This document shows positions 52,519 to 60,851 of a DNA stretch of 60,994 nt, one piece after another. The notes under the pieces were generated by a model, which made no database searches, was not told where the DNA came from, and saw only the letters and a program-made list of their open reading frames with translations. This DNA comes from Anaerocolumna sp. (GTDB lineage: Bacteria > Bacillota > Clostridia > Lachnospirales > Lachnospiraceae). Where the stretch lies: assembly GCA_029239975.1 (NCBI GenBank), contig JARBTX010000014.1, positions 1 through 60,994 of the forward strand, read 5' to 3'. The position numbers and the translations under genes are program-made. Every line of letters starts with the position of its first letter. The stretch's first letter is position 1.

Positions 52519-53185
52519 GTATCATATACCCCAATCCCTTTTTTGTTTGAATAAATTCATTTAAGCCATAATCTTCTAATTTTTTTCTTAAGCGGTTTAC
52601 ATTAACTGTTAACGTGTTATCGTCAATAAAACTATCACTATCCCACAGCGATTTCATAATTTGCTCTCTTGTAACAATTTTATTTTTGTTCTCCATTAGT
52701 ATTTTTATAATACGATATTCGTTTTTAGTAAGTTCAATTCTTTGGTCTTTCAAATATAGTATTGTGTCATTTAAGTTAAGCACAATTCCATTTACTTCAA
52801 TGGTTTGAGTATCTGTATAATAAGTATAAGAACGGCGCAGTATTGCTTGTATTTTAGCAATTACTATATCTAACGAAAAAGGCTTTGTAATATAATCGTC
52901 TCCACCCATATTCATGGCCATTACAATATCCATATTTTCAGTATGAGAAGATAAAAATACAATTGGTACATTAGATACCTTACGAATTTCGCTACACCAG
53001 TAATATCCATTATAAAAAGGTAAAGATATATCTAATAAAACCAAATGCGGTTGAAAAAGTGTATATTCATTTAAAACATTATTAAAATCTGTTATATAAA
53101 TAGCTTCAAAGCCCCACTTCTTAATGTTTTCATGTAGAATTGATGCTATTGTTATATCGTCTTCAACAATTAAAATCTTGTACAT
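52511..53185 (-). CDS. Response regulator, OmpR family, BceR type
   Basis: A 224-residue regulator: receiver with phospho-acceptor Asp52 (LVLLDISLPFYNG), the acidic pair EDD at 8-10 and Lys in YITKPFSLD, then an OmpR-type winged helix (LTKNEYRIIKILMENKNKIVTREQI...DDNTLTVNVNRLRKKLEDYG). It should activate the adjacent transporter. AGGAACT with GGAGG precedes the start. Confidence 0.93.
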   Translation of the reverse strand: MYKILIVEDDITIASILHENIKKWGFEAIYITDFNNVLNEYTLFQPHLVLLDISLPFYNGYYWCSEIRKVSNVPIVFLSSHTENMDIVMAMNMGGDDYITKPFSLDIVIAKIQAILRRSYTYYTDTQTIEVNGIVLNLNDTILYLKDQRIELTKNEYRIIKILMENKNKIVTREQIMKSLWDSDSFIDDNTLTVNVNRLRKKLEDYGLNEFIQTKKGLGYMIHD

Positions 53186-53301
53186 AGTTCCTCCAATCTA
53201 TTTATTTAACTATTTATTTAACTATCTAAATTTTATAGATGATATTATACCATAATTTCTATTATATTCCTTGTCAAAATTATAAAAGTTTAATTTGCCT
53301 A

Positions 53302-53357
53302 TTGACAAAATTATAATAAGGTGTATTATTGTATTAAGTCATTAATACAATAATACA
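53302..53357 (+). promoter_or_regulatory. Promoter and perfect palindromic operator of the GntR-ABC operon
   Basis: TTGACA (53302-53307), 16 bases, TATTAT (53324-53329). Overlapping the -10 and start point is a perfect palindrome: TGTATTATTGTATTAA (53322-53337), GTCA, TTAATACAATAATACA (53342-53357). A repressor bound there would block the promoter; the regulator encoded directly downstream is the natural candidate. Confidence 0.85.
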
Positions 53358-53379
53358 ATGCAAGAAAGGAGAAGCAGAA

Positions 53380-53745
53380 GTGAAATGGGATATTAACTCA
53401 GATCGACCTGTTTATATACAATTAATTGAACAAATACAAGCAGGAATTATATCCGGTTATTTTAAAACGGGTGACAAATTGCCTTCTGTAAGAGATTTAG
53501 CAGCCGAAGCTGCAGTGAATCCAAATACAATGCAAAAAGCATTAGCCGAATTAGAACGAACTGGATTAATATATACCAATCGTACTAGTGGCAGGTACAT
53601 TACTTCAGATGAAACTATGATTAAAGAATTAAAAGGTCAGTCTGCTAAGAATCAAATATTAGAATTTCTTGAAAAGATGAAGCTATTGGGGTTTGAAGCA
53701 GAAGAAGTTTTAACATTAATAACAGAGACAGTAAATAATAAGTAA
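53380..53745 (+). CDS. GntR-family regulator, YtrA subfamily
   Basis: A 121-residue regulator: GntR winged helix (PVYIQLIEQIQAGIISGYFKTGDKLPSVRDLAAEAAVNPNTMQKALAELERTGLIYT, in short segments typical of YtrA) followed by only about 45 residues, the short dimerisation tail of YtrA proteins. The start is GTG, with AAAGGAG 8 bases upstream. It likely represses its own operon through the palindrome just upstream. Wall-active antibiotics induce such operons in relatives. Confidence 0.92.
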   Translation: MKWDINSDRPVYIQLIEQIQAGIISGYFKTGDKLPSVRDLAAEAAVNPNTMQKALAELERTGLIYTNRTSGRYITSDETMIKELKGQSAKNQILEFLEKMKLLGFEAEEVLTLITETVNNK

Positions 53746-53884
53746 ATAGGACCAATAAGCGATTCTTAAATTAGTAATAGAACTAAATTTATAAAAGTGT
53801 AAAAAGAAGTTCAAAAAAGGAATTCAATCAAGAAATATAATCAAAGCAATTTATGAAATATATAGAAAGAAAGGCGTGGGATAT

Positions 53885-54583
53885 ATGAGTACAATATTAG
53901 AATGTAAATCACTATCCAAGAAATATTCTAACTTTTATGCTCTTTCAAATGTTAATCTAAACTTAGAAAGAGGTCGTATTATCGGTCTATTGGGACCTAA
54001 TGGAAGTGGAAAATCAACTTTATTAAAAATTATTAATGGATTATTAGTACCAGACTCTGGTGCCATTGAAATAGCAGGTTCTGAACCAGGCATTCAAACC
54101 AAAAAAATAGTATCTTATCTTCCAGAACGAACTTACCTTGCTAATTGGATGCGTGTTATTGATGTTATTGATTTTTTTAAAGACTTTTATGATGATTTTG
54201 ATGTAAATAAAGCATACGAAATGCTAAATAAATTAAATATTGATCCAAAAAAAAGAATGAAGACAATGTCAAAGGGTACGAAAGAAAAAGTTCAATTAAT
54301 TCTTGTTATGAGTCGTAAAGCCGATTTATACTGCCTAGATGAGCCAATCGGCGGAGTCGATCCAGCATCAAGAGATTATATCTTAAATACTATCATTACT
54401 AACTATAATGAAAATGCTACTGTTCTTATATCAACGCACCTAATTGCAGATATTGAAATGGTATTAGATGAAGTCGTATTTTTAAAAGATGGAAACGTAA
54501 TGCTACATTCTTCTGTAGATGATTTAAGAAGTAAAGAAGGCAAATCCATTGACGCTATATTCAGGGAGGTATTTAAATGTTAG
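53885..54583 (+). CDS. ABC transporter ATPase of the YtrA-type operon
   Basis: A 232-residue ATPase: Walker A GPNGSGKS near residue 37-44, signature-like MSKGTKEKVQL (weaker than LSGGQ), Walker B ADLYCLDEPIGGVDP and switch LISTHL. The signature MSKGT is usual in YtrB/EcsA-type export ATPases. Start placed at the ATG at 53885; a GTG at 53876 touches the AAAGG site and is less likely. Overlaps the permease gene by 7 bases. Confidence 0.9.
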   Translation: MSTILECKSLSKKYSNFYALSNVNLNLERGRIIGLLGPNGSGKSTLLKIINGLLVPDSGAIEIAGSEPGIQTKKIVSYLPERTYLANWMRVIDVIDFFKDFYDDFDVNKAYEMLNKLNIDPKKRMKTMSKGTKEKVQLILVMSRKADLYCLDEPIGGVDPASRDYILNTIITNYNENATVLISTHLIADIEMVLDEVVFLKDGNVMLHSSVDDLRSKEGKSIDAIFREVFKC

Positions 54584-55371
54584 TTAAATTAACAAAACAC
54601 GAACTAAAGGCAACTAGTAGACTACTTCTTCCTTTATATTTAATCTTATTTTTTATTGCGTTCATCAATCGTTTTACCCTAAATTTGTCTAGTAATGACG
54701 TATTTGAAGGTTCACGCGGATTCCTTTCAGGATTTTTCTTATTTACATTTATTATTACAATTATTATTGTGATAATCACTACATTTGTACTTATGATTAT
54801 GCGTTTTTATCAAAATCTCTTAACAGATGAAGGATATTTAATGTTTACATTACCAGTGAAGTCACACCAATTAATAAATGCTAAATTAATTACTACTATT
54901 TTTTGGATTCTTATAGACATAATAAGTATTATAGTTTCATTGCTAATCGTGTTTGCAACACCACAAAGGATGGATATATTAAAGGCAGGAATTCAATCAT
55001 TTATTACTGAGTTAAACGAAGTATTTCAAGGAAATGCTTCTCTAATCTTTATTCAATTTATACTATTATTACTGGTAGCTTTAATACTAAATATTTTAAC
55101 TATTTATGTTTCAATTGCTGTAGGTCAATTATTTACTGGTCATAAACTTGTTGGCTCATTTATTGCTTATATGGCTATTTACACTACCCTACAAATATTA
55201 ATGGTTATTATGGCTTTAATTTTTGGTATCATTAATTACGATAATATAAGTACAACGGATACGCTTCCTACAATATTTTTACCACTTTTCATAGGATTTG
55301 CTCTTGTTCTAGATGTTGTCTTTTATACCATTGCAAATACTATATTAAAGAAAAAATTGAATTTAGAATAG
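54577..55371 (+). CDS. ABC transporter permease of the YtrA-type operon
   Basis: A 264-residue protein with six hydrophobic segments. MLVKLTKHELKATSRLLLPLYL at the N-terminus and MIMRFYQNLLTDEGYLMFTLPVKSHQLINAKL in the first cytoplasmic loop are features seen in clostridial ABC-2 permeases beside GntR regulators. GGGAGG lies 7 bases upstream. Substrate unknown. Confidence 0.85.
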   Translation: MLVKLTKHELKATSRLLLPLYLILFFIAFINRFTLNLSSNDVFEGSRGFLSGFFLFTFIITIIIVIITTFVLMIMRFYQNLLTDEGYLMFTLPVKSHQLINAKLITTIFWILIDIISIIVSLLIVFATPQRMDILKAGIQSFITELNEVFQGNASLIFIQFILLLLVALILNILTIYVSIAVGQLFTGHKLVGSFIAYMAIYTTLQILMVIMALIFGIINYDNISTTDTLPTIFLPLFIGFALVLDVVFYTIANTILKKKLNLE

Positions 55372-55401
55372 ACTAAGTTAATTCATAATTCAAATAATAA
55401 T

Positions 55402-55438
55402 AAAAAGGATGTTGCAATAACTACGCAACATCCTTTTT
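55402..55438. terminator. Bidirectional terminator between the GntR operon and the DUF1653 gene
   Basis: AAAAAGGATGTTGC and GCAACATCCTTTTT form a perfect stem with T-runs both ways, serving the converging genes. Confidence 0.93.
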
Positions 55439-55457
55439 ATTGTAAGCTTTTATTTTT

Positions 55458-56081
55458 TTATCGTAATCTTCGATTATCAAAACGTGCTAAGGTTTGTAAA
55501 CAGAAAATAAAACCACTAATTCTTTCATCGATTGGTCCATCTTCCACTGTACAATCTAAGGAAACAGCCATATAGTTTAAAAGTTTATCATCTATATATT
55601 TTTTTCTACTCATGACGATTGCTAATTTATCATCATATGATCTTGCTTCTAAAAATTCCATTAATACTGGATGAACTTGACCTTCAACTTGTTCGAAAGG
55701 ATCTACCTCTTTGACTTTATATGTTTTAACATCCTGTGACATTTCACTTAATTCGTGATTATCTTGCGCTAAATTGTCATTCATAATCTCTTTATCACTA
55801 CTTATCTCTTGTATGGATACTTTTTCCTCTGAACCTTGATCATCTAAAGATATAGGTTCAAATCGAAATTTCTGCATACAATCAGGATATTTAATATGAT
55901 CAACTTCACTTAGAAACATCTCAAGTGGTCTGACATAGGTTTTAAAATCACCATATAAAGCCTGATATACAACCATTTTCTCATCTGTTTCGGTATGTGT
56001 TGCTATTGTTATGATTTGATAAAGTTTATTCTTAAAATGTTTATATATTTGCCCAGGCATTGGCTTTTTGCTATTCTCCAT
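55458..56081 (-). CDS. DUF1653-domain protein with C-terminal extension
   Basis: A 207-residue protein. Residues about 8-70 are a DUF1653 domain: PGQIYKHFKNKLYQIITIATHTETDEKMVVYQALYGDFKTYVRPLEMF, read in pieces. A low-complexity acidic linker (about 75-125) leads to a helical C-terminal region (HPVLMEFLEARSYDDKLAIV). DUF1653 function is unknown. The spacer 56082-56311 shows no supported gene. Confidence 0.85.
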   Translation of the reverse strand: MENSKKPMPGQIYKHFKNKLYQIITIATHTETDEKMVVYQALYGDFKTYVRPLEMFLSEVDHIKYPDCMQKFRFEPISLDDQGSEEKVSIQEISSDKEIMNDNLAQDNHELSEMSQDVKTYKVKEVDPFEQVEGQVHPVLMEFLEARSYDDKLAIVMSRKKYIDDKLLNYMAVSLDCTVEDGPIDERISGFIFCLQTLARFDNRRLR

Positions 56082-56311
56082 ACTTACTTCACCCTTTCTA
56101 TGTCAGGAATTGCATCTAATACTTCATTTTTTTCAAAATTATAAAACAGCTTATTGATAATATAATGCAACCAAGGATGGTATATACTTTTGCTATATAA
56201 CCATATATGGATAATATCTCAATAAATATAGGTCTTGCTCTGATATTCGTTCCAAATGTATTCCATTCTCTTTTTTTTAAGCTTTCCCCCCTATCTATGA
56301 TTTTAGAAACG

Positions 56312-57628
56312 CTATAATCCTTCTTTCGTAACTATACCATAGATATGTTTTGTTGGTTCTGGTTTTACTGGTTCTATTGTGTAAGCACTTAGATATCTTT
56401 CTTTTGCTGCTTTCATTTTATCTGCATCATTAGCATATAGAGTAGCAAGAGCATCACCTTTTTTAACTTGGTCACCCAACTTCTTTTGAATACGAAGACC
56501 TACACTAAGGTCAATTATGCTATCTTTCGTTTCTCTACCTCCACCTAAAACTAAAGATGTCATACCAATTTCATCTGTAACTATCTTAGTTACATAACCA
56601 TCTCTATCTGCGCATACCTCTTCAATAATGGTAGCTTTCGGAAATACATTAGTATCAAATACAGCACTATCATCGCCGCCTTGTGCTCTAACGAATTCAG
56701 CTAATTTATTTAAAGCAGATCCATCTTCTATGGTTTTCGTAAGCATTTCTCTTGCTTTTTCAACTGAGTCAGCTTTTTTAGCACCATATAACATATAACT
56801 ACCTAGTGTTAAGCTTACATCTAATAAATCTTCTGGTCCATGTCCTTGTAAGGTTTCAATTGCTTCAGCTACCTCAATTGAATTACCTACTGCTCTACCT
56901 AGTGGTTGGTTCATATCTGTGATAACTGCATATGTTTCTCTTCCGACACCATTACCAATTTCAACCATAGCTTCTGCTAACGCTATAGAATCATCTAAGG
57001 TCTTCATAAAAGCACCACTTCCGGTCTTTACATCAAGTACAATAACTTCAGCACCAGATGCAATCTTTTTACTCATAATACTACTAGCAATAAGCGAAAT
57101 ATTATCTACTGTGGCTGTAACATCACGTAAAGCATAGATTTTTTTATCTGCCGGAGCAAGATTTGCTGTTTGTCCTACAATAGCTAATTTCATCTTGTTT
57201 ACATTATCAAAAAACTTATCAGTAGGAATTGCAGTTGAAAACCCTGGAAAACTCTCTAACTTATCAATTGTTCCACCAGTATGTCCAAGTCCTCTTCCGG
57301 ACATTTTAGCAACTGGAACACCAAGAGATGCAACCATTGGGCTTAAAACAAGTGATGTTTTATCTCCTACACCACCAGTACTATGCTTATCAACTTTAAC
57401 GCCTTCAATTGCAGATAAATCTAGCATATCACCGCTCTTTGCCATAGCTAAGGTCATGGCAATTGTTTCTTCTTTATTCATTCCTTTTAAACATACAGCC
57501 ATTAAAAATGCTGACATTTGATAATCCGGTATTTCTCCACTGGTAAACCCATTCACTATGAATGTTATCTCTTCTTTTGTTAAAGAAAGTCCACTTTTCT
57601 TTTTGTTAATTAAATCATACATACGCAT
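56312..57628 (-). CDS. pdp: Pyrimidine-nucleoside phosphorylase
   Basis: A 438-residue family-3 glycosyltransferase. MRMYDLINKKKSG at the N-terminus, KVDKHSTGGVGDKTSL (phosphate loop), SGRGLGHTGGTIDKLES and KKIASGAEVIVLDVKTGSGAFMK are hallmarks. It cleaves thymidine, uridine and deoxyuridine with phosphate. Start at 57628, with GGAGG 8 bases upstream; the earlier ATG is too close to that site. The gene could equally be named deoA. Confidence 0.94.
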   Translation of the reverse strand: MRMYDLINKKKSGLSLTKEEITFIVNGFTSGEIPDYQMSAFLMAVCLKGMNKEETIAMTLAMAKSGDMLDLSAIEGVKVDKHSTGGVGDKTSLVLSPMVASLGVPVAKMSGRGLGHTGGTIDKLESFPGFSTAIPTDKFFDNVNKMKLAIVGQTANLAPADKKIYALRDVTATVDNISLIASSIMSKKIASGAEVIVLDVKTGSGAFMKTLDDSIALAEAMVEIGNGVGRETYAVITDMNQPLGRAVGNSIEVAEAIETLQGHGPEDLLDVSLTLGSYMLYGAKKADSVEKAREMLTKTIEDGSALNKLAEFVRAQGGDDSAVFDTNVFPKATIIEEVCADRDGYVTKIVTDEIGMTSLVLGGGRETKDSIIDLSVGLRIQKKLGDQVKKGDALATLYANDADKMKAAKERYLSAYTIEPVKPEPTKHIYGIVTKEGL

Positions 57629-57794
57629 ATGCATATCCTCCAGAATCAGTTATTGTATTTGTCCAAATTTAAACCATAAATTTATAGTTCAGGTAATGTC
57701 CTGCCTTAACTATATTTTATTATTTTATTAGAAGTATTCATTCGTATTACTTACATTTAAATTTGTTACCATATATTATAGTATATTTATTTTT

Positions 57795-57823
57795 ATTATA
57801 TTAGCTTATATTCAATAATTCAA
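57795..57823 (-). promoter_or_regulatory. Promoter of the pyrimidine-nucleoside phosphorylase gene
   Basis: On the minus strand TTGAAT (57823-57818), 17-base spacer, TATAAT (57800-57795). The mRNA leader would be about 160 bases; no riboswitch is recognised. Confidence 0.75.
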
Positions 57824-57868
57824 CTTAAAAACATAGACAACCACTAAAGTTTATTTAAATTTAATACC

Positions 57869-57932
57869 TTTGTAAGGTAAACTTGACACACCTAAAAATT
57901 TGTGGTATTTTTTTGTAAGGTAAACTTGACAC
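57869..57932 (+). promoter_or_regulatory. Twin 21-bp direct repeats and promoter of the XRE-def operon
   Basis: GTAAGGTAAACTTGACAC with TTT before it occurs twice, 57869-57889 and 57912-57932, 43 bases apart. The first copy contains TTGACA (57883-57888), 17 bases before TATTTT (57906-57911). The second copy covers the likely start point and leader. This suggests two operator copies for the encoded XRE regulator. The remainder of 57629-57944 holds only the divergent promoter. Confidence 0.7.
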
Positions 57933-57944
57933 GAGGTATATGAA

Positions 57945-58181
57945 ATGAAAAACAAAATTCATGAATTTAGAGAAAAATTAGGTTTAACACAAGAACAATT
58001 GGGAGAACTTGTTGGTGTATCAAGACAAGCCATTCATGCGATTGAAACAGAAAAATTTGAACCATCCATATGGTTAGCTTATGATATCTCAAAAGTCTTT
58101 CACTGTTCTATTGAAGAGATATTTATATTTGAAGAAAGTGAAAAAAAATCCAGATCCACACAAAGAAGGGGGATAATTTAA
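57945..58181 (+). CDS. Small XRE-family transcriptional regulator
   Basis: A 78-residue Cro/CI-type helix-turn-helix protein: KIHEFREKLGLTQEQLGELVGVSRQAIHAIETEKFEPSIWLAYDISKVFHCSIEEIF, read as the common short YgzD-like class. It ends in a basic tail. GAGG lies 8 bases upstream. Its stop overlaps the deformylase start by one base. Autoregulation through the twin repeats upstream is likely. Confidence 0.92.
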   Translation: MKNKIHEFREKLGLTQEQLGELVGVSRQAIHAIETEKFEPSIWLAYDISKVFHCSIEEIFIFEESEKKSRSTQRRGII

Positions 58182-58642
58182 TGGCACTAAGACAAATCCG
58201 GTTATACGATGATCCATTACTACGCAAAACAAGTAAAACGGTAAATCAGGTAGATGATAAAATACGATTATTGCTAGATGATATGGCTGAAACGATGTAT
58301 CACTCTAAAATAGGTGGTGGGCTTGCCGCTGTTCAAATAGGTATTCTAAAACGACTTGTAGTCATTGATATGGGACAAGGTCTAATAAAATTAGTAAATC
58401 CAGTTATTATAAATAAAGAAGGAACTCAAAAAGTAATTGAAGGGTGCCTTAGTATTCCAAATAAATGGGGTAAACTAAACCGCCCAGCCTCAGTAACAAT
58501 TAAAGCACTAAATGAAAATGGTGATGAAATCACTATTACTGGAACTGGTGATTTGGCAAAATGTATCTGTCACGAAATTGATCACCTTGAAGGAGTTCTT
58601 TTTACTGATTTTGTAGAAGAATATCTGGATCCTATACAATAA
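58181..58642 (+). CDS. def: Peptide deformylase
   Basis: A 153-residue deformylase. Motif 1 GGGLAAVQIG (45-54), motif 2 EGCLSIP with the metal Cys89, and motif 3 CHEIDHLEG with His131, Glu132 and His135. It removes formyl groups from nascent proteins. It is translationally coupled to the small XRE regulator, an unusual partnership for def; this may be a second deformylase copy. Confidence 0.94.
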   Translation: MALRQIRLYDDPLLRKTSKTVNQVDDKIRLLLDDMAETMYHSKIGGGLAAVQIGILKRLVVIDMGQGLIKLVNPVIINKEGTQKVIEGCLSIPNKWGKLNRPASVTIKALNENGDEITITGTGDLAKCICHEIDHLEGVLFTDFVEEYLDPIQ

Positions 58643-58667
58643 TCCTTAATTTTCGTGGAGTGAACAT

Positions 58668-58733
58668 ATGAAAATAGCAAACGTATACGCTCTGCCTATT
58701 ACCTTTCATCATATATATTTTTTAATAGGTTGA
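58668..58733 (+). CDS. Possible 21-residue ORF in the def-aroF spacer (doubtful)
   Basis: MKIANVYALPITFHHIYFLIG then TGA, with GGAG 7 bases before the ATG. Its stop overlaps the -35 of the next promoter. It may be the stub of a lost gene; no homologue is recognised. Confidence 0.25.
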   Translation: MKIANVYALPITFHHIYFLIG

Positions 58734-58758
58734 CTTAACAGTTAAAAAAGTATAAAAT
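58730..58758 (+). promoter_or_regulatory. Promoter of the DAHP synthase gene
   Basis: TTGACT (58730-58735), 17-base spacer, TAAAAT (58753-58758), about 60 bases upstream of the ATG. No T-box or trp-type leader is seen. Confidence 0.82.
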
Positions 58759-58821
58759 GTAAGCCACATACTTTAATAAGATAAAGTAGAAATACTACAT
58801 GACAGCAAAGGAGTCCTGATT

Positions 58822-59850
58822 ATGAGCTTTATATTCAAAAAACAAGTTATCTCACCATCAGAATTAGTGAAATTATACCCAATGCCAGAGAGAGATATCT
58901 TTATAAAAAAAGAAAGAGATCAGCAGATAAAAGATGTGTTTACTGGTAATTCTGATAAATTTATAGTTATCATAGGACCTTGTTCAGCTGATAATGAAGA
59001 TTCTGTTTGTGATTACATAAACAGATTAGCGAAAGTGCAAGAAAAAGTAAAAGATAAAATAATTATAATTCCTAGAATTTATACGAATAAGCCAAGAACA
59101 ACAGGTGAGGGCTATAAAGGAATCGTTCATCAACCAGATCCAGAAGGCGAACCAGATTTACAAGAAGGGTTAATTGCTATGCGAAAAATGCATTTACGTG
59201 CCATTGCAGAAACTGGTTTAACCGCAGCGGATGAAATGCTTTACCCAGAAAATTGGCCATATGTTGAAGATATATTATCCTATGTTGCAGTTGGAGCCCG
59301 TTCTGTAGAAGATCAACAGCACCGCCTTACTATTAGTGGAATGGATTGCCCTGCTGGTATGAAGAATCCAACTAGCGGTGACTTTTCAGTAATGCTTAAT
59401 TCTTGTGTTGCTGCACAAGCTAGCCACACTTTCCTATATCGTTCCTATGAAGTAGAAACTACTGGTAATCCACTCGCTCATACCATTTTACGTGGTGCAG
59501 TGAACAAACATGGACAATCCATAACCAACTATCATTACGAAGATTTAGTATTACTTCTTGATATGTATAACCAACGTGACTTAGCAAATCCTGCGACTAT
59601 TGTAGATGCTAACCATGCAAATTCGAATAAACTATATATGGAACAACCAAGAATCGTTCGCGAAGTACTTCATAGTCGTTCTGTAAATCCTGATATTGCT
59701 AAGTTAGTGAAAGGTGTAATGATTGAAAGCTATATCGAACCAGGTAACCAAAAAATTACTGATCATGTTTATGGTAAATCAATAACGGACGCGTGTCTAG
59801 GTTGGAATGAATCAGAAAAATTAATTTATACGATTGCAGACCATATCTAA
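58822..59850 (+). CDS. 3-deoxy-7-phosphoheptulonate (DAHP) synthase, AroF/AroG type
   Basis: A 342-residue class I-alpha DAHP synthase, first enzyme of the shikimate pathway. Motifs are IIGPCSADNEDSV, RIYTNKPRTTGEGYKG, AADEMLYPENWPYVEDILSYVAVGARSVEDQQHR, DCPAGMKNPTSGD, and DANHANSNK. The N-terminal ~50 residues match the regulated E. coli type arrangement, but feedback specificity is not assignable. AAGGAG lies 8 bases upstream. It is monocistronic between a promoter and a strong terminator. Confidence 0.94.
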   Translation: MSFIFKKQVISPSELVKLYPMPERDIFIKKERDQQIKDVFTGNSDKFIVIIGPCSADNEDSVCDYINRLAKVQEKVKDKIIIIPRIYTNKPRTTGEGYKGIVHQPDPEGEPDLQEGLIAMRKMHLRAIAETGLTAADEMLYPENWPYVEDILSYVAVGARSVEDQQHRLTISGMDCPAGMKNPTSGDFSVMLNSCVAAQASHTFLYRSYEVETTGNPLAHTILRGAVNKHGQSITNYHYEDLVLLLDMYNQRDLANPATIVDANHANSNKLYMEQPRIVREVLHSRSVNPDIAKLVKGVMIESYIEPGNQKITDHVYGKSITDACLGWNESEKLIYTIADHI

Positions 59851-59858
59851 AAAAATAA

Positions 59859-59932
59859 AAAAGGACTAATATAATAACAGCATCTTAAATGTTAATTAAA
59901 CATCTAAGATGCTGTTTCATATTAGTCCTTAT
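59859..59932. terminator. Long bidirectional terminator between DAHP synthase and xerD-like genes
   Basis: AAGGACTAATAT...ATATTAGTCCTT encloses AACAGCATCTTA...TAAGATGCTGTT; A-runs precede and T-rich sequence follows. It serves both convergent genes. Confidence 0.88.
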
Positions 59933-59966
59933 TTCATATAACTTATTCATACATTCATTTTACTAC

Positions 59967-60851
59967 TTAAGCTCTTGGATGTGATCCTATGTATACATCT
60001 CTAACTTTTTTCGTTCTAGATTGAAGGTATATTTGGGTGGTTTGAGCATCGGAATGTCCTAAAAGCTCTTGTACACTTCGGATATCTGCTCCATTCTCCA
60101 TCATATGTAAAGCAAAAGAATGTCTTAAAATCTGTGGTGTAATTTCAGCATTTATCCCTGCCATTCTTCCATAGCTTTTTATAATCTTCCAAAAACCCTG
60201 TCTTGTCATTGGTTCACCAGATAAATTTGTAAAACAAATATCCGTATTCGCATTTCCTATTAATTCATTCCTAGCTTTTAATAAATAATTCTCTAATGCT
60301 TGTTTTGCCATTGAACCAAAAGGTATCATTCTTTCTTTATTATTACCAAAACATAGGATGAACTTATTTTTTAGATTTATATCCTGGGCACGAAGTGAAA
60401 TCAATTCAGTAACTCGAATCCCAGTTGCATATAAAAGCTCAAGCATTGCTTTATCACGTATACCTTTTACTGTAGATAGATTTGGCTGTTCTAACAAGTC
60501 ATTTACCTGCTCCATCGATAACGTATGTGGTGGCTTTTTTTCAACTTTAGGTGCTTTCATACGTTCTGTAGGATCATCCAGTAATTTTCCTTTTTTAATA
60601 AGATAGAACACAAATGCTTTGATAGATGCAATATTTCTTGAAACAGTAGCTGGAGACATCCCTTCTCGTTCCATTGTTAATACATATGAATTTAAACTAG
60701 TCTCGCTAATTTTCCCAGCTTCCGTAATATTTTGCTGATCTAAATGTTTCATCAACTTCGTTAGATCATTTTGATATGACATAATGGTATTAATCGATGC
60801 TTTTTTAACCTCCGACATATAAGTAATAAAATCCTGCAATGTCGCCTTCAT
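59967..60851 (-). CDS. xerD: Tyrosine recombinase, XerD-like, with variant HxxR box
   Basis: A 294-residue recombinase. The N-terminal SAM-like domain covers about 1-90 (LQDFITYMSEVKKASINTIMSYQNDL). The catalytic domain has Arg146 (ATGIRVTEL), Lys172 on the beta hairpin (NKER), Arg243 (ILRHSF), His266 (LLGHSD) and nucleophile Tyr275 (TTQIY). The HxxR box reads QILR: Gln240 stands where XerC/D carry His. Length fits XerD. Start at 60851; AAGGAG lies about 10 bases upstream, while the earlier ATG at 60860 is too close to it. The rest to the right edge (60852-60994) shows no gene. Confidence 0.87.
   Translation of the reverse strand: MKATLQDFITYMSEVKKASINTIMSYQNDLTKLMKHLDQQNITEAGKISETSLNSYVLTMEREGMSPATVSRNIASIKAFVFYLIKKGKLLDDPTERMKAPKVEKKPPHTLSMEQVNDLLEQPNLSTVKGIRDKAMLELLYATGIRVTELISLRAQDINLKNKFILCFGNNKERMIPFGSMAKQALENYLLKARNELIGNANTDICFTNLSGEPMTRQGFWKIIKSYGRMAGINAEITPQILRHSFALHMMENGADIRSVQELLGHSDAQTTQIYLQSRTKKVRDVYIGSHPRA

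Noticed and set aside
56116..56275. Minus-strand open frame ending ILSIYGYIAKVYTILGC...KKMKY, a possible single-helix peptide
   Set aside because: It looks membrane-like but has no start codon in frame and no ribosome binding site; could be a decayed gene, not supportable as a feature.
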